A stretch of DNA of 64,000 nt, from contig NZ_FOTM01000001.1 in the NCBI RefSeq assembly GCF_900114565.1, forward strand, positions 248,678-312,677, written 5' to 3'. The stretch's first letter is position 1; the number at the start of each line of letters is the position of its first letter. Below the pieces are notes generated by a model. The model searched no databases and was not told the origin of the DNA. It worked only from the letters and a program-made list of their open reading frames with translations. The DNA comes from Leifsonia sp. CL147 (lineage in GTDB: Bacteria > Actinomycetota > Actinomycetes > Actinomycetales > Microbacteriaceae). Shown here one piece after another: positions 54,980 through 61,100 of the stretch. Position numbers and translations under genes: made by a program.

Positions 54980-55013
54980 TTCGAAGGAGATCCGGTGCCG
55001 ATTCTCCTTCGAA
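54980..55013. repeat. Inverted repeat, terminator or operator
   Basis: TTCGAAGGAGA (54980-54990) pairs with TCTCCTTCGAA (55003-55013), 11 perfect base pairs with a 12-base loop, placed between convergent genes. A third partial copy (GAAGGAGATTCGAA) follows at about 55024. Confidence 0.65.
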
Positions 55014-55039
55014 TGGCAGTGCTGAAGGAGATTCGAACG

Positions 55040-55204
55040 CGATTCGTTCGACTCTCCGCGCCCGCGAGCTCGCGGCCACGGATCGCTTCCTTGGTCGTCG
55101 ACCTCGCGCACCTCCCGCATCCGGTAACCGGGCGCCTGGACCCGCTCGCCGATGCCCATCCGGTCGGCGACCTCGAACCCGGCTCCGACGATCAGCACCT
55201 TCAT
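55040..55204 (-). pseudogene. Shortened FAD-dependent oxidoreductase gene
   Basis: After a strong GAGGAGG the frame starts MKVLIVGAGF, the usual nucleotide-binding strand, but jumps at once to ADRMGIGERVQAPGYRMREV, a segment that lies later in FAD monooxygenases. An internal deletion is the simplest reading. Coding character fades before 55040 although the frame stays open to 54911. It would be the third gene of the MarR/methyltransferase operon. Confidence 0.5.
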
Positions 55205-55251
55205 GACGACCTCCTCGCCGTCCGTGATGCCCGTGGGTGCTTACACGCCCA

Positions 55252-55902
55252 TCACCACACCAGGGGGATATAACGCGACGTCTTCGCGGCCCAACGATCG
55301 AACTCGTCGCCGTAGTGCGCCTCCAGCCGCCGGTCCAGGGCGGGGATCGCTGCGAACACGAAGCCGGCGGCCATGATCGCCGGGATCACCAGTGCGACCC
55401 AGGAACCGGTGACCGCCGCGAACCCGGTGAACAGGAGGGTGTCGCCCAGATAGTTGGGATGCCGGCACCAGCGGAACAACCCGAGCGTGTACAGGTGTCC
55501 CGCATTCTCGGTGCGGGCCTTCCATGCCCGGCGCTGCAGTTCGGAGAACGTGTTCATCCACGAGCCGAAGACGTAGAGCACGACGCCCAGCACGGTCCAG
55601 CCGTCGAGGGCGGCGCTCACCTGGGCGGCGACGAAGCCCATGGTGACGTGGATGACGAGCATCCAGCCGCCCACCAGTGCGGCCTCCGCATACGTCACCC
55701 GGCGTTGCACGGTCACATAGGTGGTGACGACCACCCGGAGCACGTAGACGACAGAGAAGGCGACCACGAGCCACGCGCGCGCGGGCGTCGCGACCGAGAC
55801 CGGGCCGAGGACCAGGAAGGCGGCGCCCGCGGCACCGAGCATGTTCGCGCCCGTCAGCACCGCACGCGGGCCTGCGCTCGTTTCAGGACTGCTCACCGTC
55901 AT
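55252..55902 (-). CDS. Isoprenylcysteine methyltransferase-like membrane protein
   Basis: A 216-residue membrane protein with about five helices and the family motif LFRWCRHPNYLGD near residues 143-155 (ICMT / steroid-reductase / DUF1295 group), with a late EFDRWAAKTSRYIP. Bacterial members methylate or reduce small lipophilic molecules; substrate unknown. It follows the MarR gene by 50 bases on the same strand, so they form an operon. Confidence 0.85.
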   Translation of the reverse strand: MTVSSPETSAGPRAVLTGANMLGAAGAAFLVLGPVSVATPARAWLVVAFSVVYVLRVVVTTYVTVQRRVTYAEAALVGGWMLVIHVTMGFVAAQVSAALDGWTVLGVVLYVFGSWMNTFSELQRRAWKARTENAGHLYTLGLFRWCRHPNYLGDTLLFTGFAAVTGSWVALVIPAIMAAGFVFAAIPALDRRLEAHYGDEFDRWAAKTSRYIPLVW

Positions 55903-55952
55903 CCCATCTCTTTTCCAGTGAAGTGGAGGCCGCGTCCCCGCGCGGCCCGGAG

Positions 55953-56423
55953 TCAGAGGCCGAGCGTCAGCAGGTCCTCCGGTGTCGGCTCGCCCGCAGC
56001 CGTCGAGAACAGCTCCAGGGCGGCGATGATCTGCTGCTGCTCGCCCGTGGTGAGCGAGGTGAGCACGGAGGCCACCTGGCGGCGCCGGCGCTCGGTGACC
56101 TGGTCGACGAGCCGGCGTCCGTTCTCCGTGAGATCCACGAGGATCTCCCGGCGGCTCTGCGGACTCTCCTGCCGCGCCACCCAGCCGCCGTCGACCATGC
56201 GGTCGATGGTCCGGCTGAAGGTCGACGGCACCGCGCCGACCCGCGCGGCCAGCGCCCCCATCCGCATCGCCCCGGACCCCGCAAGCACGACCAGTACCCG
56301 GAACTGGGGCAGGGTCACCTGCTCCAGCGCGTCCGAGACCGAGCGCGCGACGATCCCGAGCAGCGCGCGCGACGCTCGCAGCGTCGCCTCGGTCGCCTCG
56401 TGCGGGAAGCCGTGATTCTGCAT
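55953..56423 (-). CDS. MarR family transcriptional regulator
   Basis: A 156-residue winged-helix regulator: FRVLVVLAGSGAMRMGALAA, VPSTFSRTIDRMVDGGWV and the wing SRREILVDLTENGRRL. GGAGG precedes the ATG at 56423. First gene of an operon with the methyltransferase-like gene. The palindrome at 56457 is its likely operator. Confidence 0.92.
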   Translation of the reverse strand: MQNHGFPHEATEATLRASRALLGIVARSVSDALEQVTLPQFRVLVVLAGSGAMRMGALAARVGAVPSTFSRTIDRMVDGGWVARQESPQSRREILVDLTENGRRLVDQVTERRRRQVASVLTSLTTGEQQQIIAALELFSTAAGEPTPEDLLTLGL

Positions 56424-56456
56424 GGTTCCTCCAGTGTTACCCTATTGATGCAATTC

Positions 56457-56469
56457 TGCAACAGTTGCA
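56457..56469. promoter_or_regulatory. MarR operator candidate
   Basis: TGCAACAGTTGCA, a perfect 13-base palindrome inside a larger ATGCAA...TTGCAT symmetry (56449-56470), 34 bases upstream of the MarR start codon. MarR proteins commonly bind TTGCAA-type palindromes overlapping their promoter. Confidence 0.65.
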
Positions 56470-56566
56470 TTTCTACATGATTGGAGCTTCGTGTCGGCCA
56501 TTCCGGCGAGGACGGCGGCCGCGGCTGCGAGAGCGATGATTGCACCGAATAACCCGGTCGAGGATT

Positions 56567-56600
56567 TTGTATTGCAAAAAAGAGGCTTTTGTCATACAAT
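56567..56600 (+). promoter_or_regulatory. Leaderless promoter of the toxin-antitoxin pair
   Basis: TTGCAA (56572-56577), exactly 17 bases, TACAAT (56595-56600), then six bases to the ATG at 56607. An inverted TTGTAT/ATACAA pair (56567-56572 and 56594-56599) overlaps both elements and may be an autoregulatory operator. Confidence 0.7.
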
Positions 56601-56606
56601 TTAGGT

Positions 56607-56870
56607 ATGGGAATCGAGTTCGCCCGAAGCGCCGGGAAGCATGGCATCTCGGAGCAGGATGCGCTGTACGCGGTGCAACATGCGGTGTACTCGAGCGACC
56701 GAGTGAAGGTCAATAACGCGGGCCGGCCGGGTGGTTCTCGTCGGGTGTTTGTTGGTCCGCAGCATGCCCAGACGGAACGGTTGATCGAGGTGGTTCCGGG
56801 CGGGTTCGTGGTCTATCACGTGATGCCGCTCGGTTCGTACTACCGGGCGCAGATGGAAGGAGAACGGTGA
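56607..56870 (+). CDS. Putative toxin of a type II toxin-antitoxin pair
   Basis: An 87-residue protein (FARSAGKHGISEQDALYAV, RRVFVGPQHAQTERLIEVV, GFVVYHVMPLGSYY), a pattern of small strand-rich proteins with a KHGI start like BrnT/DUF4258 toxins. It overlaps a ribbon-helix-helix partner at TGATG. Lower GC than the neighbours. Toxicity is inferred from arrangement and pattern only. Confidence 0.65.
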   Translation: MGIEFARSAGKHGISEQDALYAVQHAVYSSDRVKVNNAGRPGGSRRVFVGPQHAQTERLIEVVPGGFVVYHVMPLGSYYRAQMEGER

Positions 56871-57229
56871 TGGGGATCTCGGAGAAGGATCAGGACCGCT
56901 ACGCCCACATGGCCGCGGTCGAGGAGGTTGTGGGCGGTCAGAGTGAGTCGGGCACGAGCGTGCATGGCACCGCAGCTGCAGCGCTCGGTCAGCAGTTCCT
57001 GCTGGACGCCCTCGGAAGCGTTGAGGAGGTCGAGCGCGCTGTCGGTAGGCCCCGAGTGGACAAGGCAGGTGCCAAGGGCGAAGGCTCACCGCTGGTGCAG
57101 GTGCGCATCACGGCCGCGCGCAAGCGTGAACTGGAGGCTCTGCGGGTGCAGATGCACCGGAAATCCACCTCGGATGTCGTACGGGCGGCGATCGACGAGT
57201 ACGTCGAGCGACACCGCCTCAGCGCCTAG
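56870..57229 (+). CDS. Putative ribbon-helix-helix antitoxin
   Basis: A 119-residue protein whose C-terminal 45 residues fit the CopG/Arc ribbon-helix-helix (PLVQVRITAARKRELEAL, STSDVVRAAIDEYVERH). The N-terminal part is helical and polar and would bind the toxin. ATG at 56870 overlaps the toxin stop and follows AAGGAG. The DNA-binding domain being C-terminal is reversed from CcdA-type antitoxins. Confidence 0.7.
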   Translation: MGISEKDQDRYAHMAAVEEVVGGQSESGTSVHGTAAAALGQQFLLDALGSVEEVERAVGRPRVDKAGAKGEGSPLVQVRITAARKRELEALRVQMHRKSTSDVVRAAIDEYVERHRLSA

Positions 57230-57233
57230 CGGG

Positions 57234-57611
57234 GTGCCGAGGAGTTTCGGCGCCGGCAGAGCAAGGGCTGATCCGGCTTCGCCGTCTCCCCGCGGGCAGC
57301 AGTCCTGGGGGTGGACCTTCTGGTTCCACATCGTCGAGGAAGACCCGGCCCGGCTGGCCGCCGAATGGCAGAACGCGTGGGAGCAGGCGCTGGTCTACAC
57401 CACCGGCGCCGGCGGCCGCTGCGACACCGTGGCCGAGATCATGACCGACGGCGATTCCCTCGAGAATCCTGCGGTGCTGGCCACCGTCATCCCCGCCCGA
57501 GTGGTCGGCGATGAGCCTCTTGAACCGCACCGAGATCTAGCGGTCGTCGCCGACGACGTGCTCGTCGGATGGCTGGCATCCGCCGACGTCCTCCGTGCCG
57601 TCACCTCCTGA
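57234..57611 (+). CDS. Hypothetical protein, 125 residues
   Basis: GTG at 57234 just after the antitoxin. The part after residue 28 is coherent (TFWFHIVEEDPARLAAEWQN, then AVLATVIPARVVGDEPLEPH), the first 25 residues look poor, so the true start may be lost or the gene is a fragment. No family recognised. Confidence 0.5.
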   Translation: MPRSFGAGRARADPASPSPRGQQSWGWTFWFHIVEEDPARLAAEWQNAWEQALVYTTGAGGRCDTVAEIMTDGDSLENPAVLATVIPARVVGDEPLEPHRDLAVVADDVLVGWLASADVLRAVTS

Positions 57612-57680
57612 CGACACCGCGACGGCGGCGCGCGCACTGCGACAAGCCACCGAAGAGGTCTCGCCCCACCGGGTCGAGGG

Positions 57681-58124
57681 TCAGCCCACTCCGCGGATCA
57701 CGCAGAGGGTCTTCGGTGCCGCGGCGAAGGCGGGAGCGATGCTCCAGTCCTGCTTCTTGCCGGCGTCGACCGTGACCTTGGTCTGGCCGGACTTGATCAC
57801 CGTGGCATGCTCCGTGGTGAAGAAGACGGTGATCGTGCGGGTGACGGGCTTCTTGCCAGGGTTGGCGATGGTCCCGCCGGCTTTCCACCCGGTGTCGGTC
57901 TTGGCACACGTGCTCAGCTGCAGGGTTGCACGGGCCGCCGGGTCGTTCGGGATGTCGGTCGGCAGGCTGGCCTCCTGCTGAACCCCGGCCGGCAGTCCTG
58001 GGATGTTCGTGGCCGCTGCCGTGCGGGTGGCCGTCGGCGCCGGAGCCGTGGATGTGCATCCGGCCAGCAAGGCACCAGCAGTCAGGACGATGGCCGCGAC
58101 GGCGGCGGTTCGGAGGTTTCGCAT
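57681..58124 (-). CDS. Secreted lipoprotein downstream of the second surface protein
   Basis: A 147-residue lipoprotein: signal peptide with lipobox LLAGC (Cys near residue 23), a Thr/Pro/Ala linker, then a single small beta-sandwich-like domain (KAGGTIANPGKKPVTRTIT, TVIKSGQTKVTVDAG) with two cysteines, of FxLYD-like character. It lies 42 bases after the giant gene on the same strand and probably is co-expressed with it. Confidence 0.8.
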   Translation of the reverse strand: MRNLRTAAVAAIVLTAGALLAGCTSTAPAPTATRTAAATNIPGLPAGVQQEASLPTDIPNDPAARATLQLSTCAKTDTGWKAGGTIANPGKKPVTRTITVFFTTEHATVIKSGQTKVTVDAGKKQDWSIAPAFAAAPKTLCVIRGVG

Positions 58125-58166
58125 GGATTTCTTTCTCAGATCACTTCTCGACAGCGGTGGTGCACG

Positions 58167-61100
58167 TCAGGCGTTCCTGCGCCGGCGGTACCAGAGCAGC
58201 AGGACCAACAGGATACCGGCGCCCAGCAGTCCGGTCCCGACGACGATCCGGGAGGTGCCGATCACCGATCCCGTGGCTGCCAGCGGCGGCCCAGCGGCCG
58301 GCGGTGTGACGACGGCCGGGTCTTCGAGCACCTTCGCCACGGACGGCGGCGAGGTCACCGTCCCTCCGTTCAACGCGGTACCGACCGCGGTCGCCGTGTT
58401 GGACAGGTTGCCACCGGCCACGAGGTCGCCCTGGACGACCGTATAGGTGGCCGTGCAGACCACCGTCGCCCCGGGGAGCAGGGAGGCCGCGGCCGCCGGG
58501 CAGGTCGGCGTCGAGACCACGCCCTTGCCGGTGAACGCCCCTTCGATCGGCTTCACATCGGTGAGGCTCACGTTGCCCGTGTTGGTGATGGCGAACGAGT
58601 ACGTCACCACCTGGCCCACTGCGGTCACGTGCGCTGTGCTGGCGGTCTTCACCACGCTCACCGCGGGCGCAGGCGGGTCGGGGATGCTGACCGTCGACGG
58701 CGGCGATACCGGCTTCTCACCCGACGGCGAGGTACCGGTGGCGGTGGCCGTGTTGGTCACCTTTCCAGCATCCACATCCGCCTGTGTCAGCGCGTAGGTG
58801 GCCGTGCAGGTCACCTGCGCGCCCGGAGCGAGCGACGCTGCGCCGGCCGGACAGGTCGGTGCACTCATCGTCCCGCTGCCGGAGAAGGCGCCCTCGGTCG
58901 GGACGACATCCTTCAGAGTGGTGTTGCCGGTGTTCGTGATCACGAACGAGTAGGTGATCACGTGACCCGCGGTGAACGACACCGGACCCGACGGGGACGC
59001 CGACTTCACGACGGTGATCGCCGGGGTCTGTGCGACGTCGACCCTCGCGCTCGAGGCCGGCGAGGTCACCGCCACGCCATCGGAGGTGTCTGCGCTCGCG
59101 GTGGCCGTGTTGGTGATCGTGCCGGCATCGACATCCGCCTGGGTGGCCTTATAGGTGGCCGTGCAGGTGATGCTCTGGCCCGGGACCAGTGAGCCGGCAG
59201 GGCATACGGCGACGGGCGTGGCGCCGGTGCCGCTGAACGCGGTCTCGTCGATCCGTGGGTCCGTCAGCGTGACGTTGCCGGTGTTGGTGACGAGGAACGA
59301 GTACGTCACAGTCTGCCCGGCCGCCGTGATCGTCGCCGGGGTCGCCGTCTTCCGGAGCGTGAGCGCCGGATTCGAGGGAGCCGGGATGGCCACCTGCGAC
59401 TGCGGCGAGCTCACCTTCGCACCCGAGGGCGACGTGCCGTGCGAGGATGCCGTGTTCTGCAGCGATCCGTGGTCCACGTCCGCCTGGGTGAGCGTGTAGC
59501 CGGCGGTGCAGATCACCTGCGCGTTCGGGGCCAGAGCTGCCGCGCCGGCCGGGCAGACAGCCGGAGACATCGTCCCGGAGCCGGTGAAGGCGCCCTCATC
59601 GATGCCGACGTTCGTCAGTGTGGTGTTGCCCGTGTTCGTGATCACGAACGAGTAGGCGATCGTCTGGCCCACCGTGTAGTGGGCGGCATCGTTCGGCGTC
59701 GCCGACTTGACGATGCTGAGCGCCGGAGCCTCCGGGATGGTGACCGACACCGTCGATTTCGGCGACGTGACCGGTGCACCGGTGGTGGAGGTGCCGGTGG
59801 CGGTGGCGGTGTTCGTCACCGTTCCGGCATCCACGTCCGCTTGCGTCAGCGTGTAGGTCGCCGTGCACGTCACCGCCGCGCTGGGAGCGAGGGATGCGGC
59901 ACCGGCCGGGCAGGTCGCTGCCGACAGCGTGCCGGTGCCGCTGAACGCGCCTTCGTTCACGGTCACGTCGGTGAGCGTGGTGTTGCCGGTGTTGGTGATC
60001 AGGAACGAGTACGTTACCTGGTCGCCGGCCGTGCCCGCGGTGGCCGGGGTCGCCGACTTCACCAGGCTGATGCCCGGCGCCGGTGTCGCGGTGACGGTGG
60101 CGGTCGACGGCTTCGAGGTCACGGTGGACCCGGTCGGCGTCGTGCCCGACGCGGTTGCGGTGTTGCTGACCGAGCCCGCATCCACATCGGCCTGCGTCGC
60201 CGCATAGGTGGCCGTGCAGGTCACCTGCGCACCCGGCGTCAGAGTGGCGGGCGGGCAGGTGACGATCGGCGCGGTGCCTGTGCCGGTGAACGCGGTCTCG
60301 GTCACGGCCGGGTTCGTCAGGGTGACGTTGCCGGTGTTGGTGACCACGAACGAGTACGTCACGGTCTGCCCGGCGGCGGTGATCGTGGCGGGGGTCGCCG
60401 ACTTCACCACCGTGATGGCCGGGGCCGAGGGTGCCGGGAGGGTCACCTTCGACGGCGGGGACACCGGCGGCGGACCCGATGGCGGGGTGCCGGTCGCGGT
60501 CACGTCGTTGGTGATGGAGCCGCGGTCCACATCGGCCTGGGTGATCGTGTACGTGGCCGTGCACGAGACCTGGGCTCCGGGCGCGAGCGACGCCGCGCCC
60601 GCCGGGCAGCTCGGCGCCGAAAGAGCGCCGGAGCCGGTGAAGGTCCCCTCGGTCGGGTGGACGTTCGCGAGCGTCACGTTGCCGGTGTTGGTGATCACAA
60701 ACGTGTAGGTGATCAACCGGCCGACCGTGAAGTGGGCGGCGTCGCTGGGCGTCGCCGACTTGAACACCGTCAACGCTGGTGCCGGAGTCGCGGTCACGAT
60801 CGCTGTGGAGGGCGGCGAAACGGGAGCGGGCCCGGTCGGCGGTGTGCCCGTCGCGGTCGCGGTGTTCGTGAGCTGGCCGGCGTCCACATCCGCCTGGGTG
60901 GGGCTGTAGGTGGCGGTGCAGGTCAGGCTGGCCCCGGGGGCGAGGGACGCTGCCCCCGCCGGGCAGGCGATCGCCGGCAGCGGGCCGGTGCCGCTGAACG
61001 CGGTGTCCGTCACCGATGCGTTCGCCAGAGTGACGTTGCCGGTGTTGGTCACCACGAAGGAGTAGGTGACCGTCTGACCGGGCGCGGTGATGGTGGCCGG

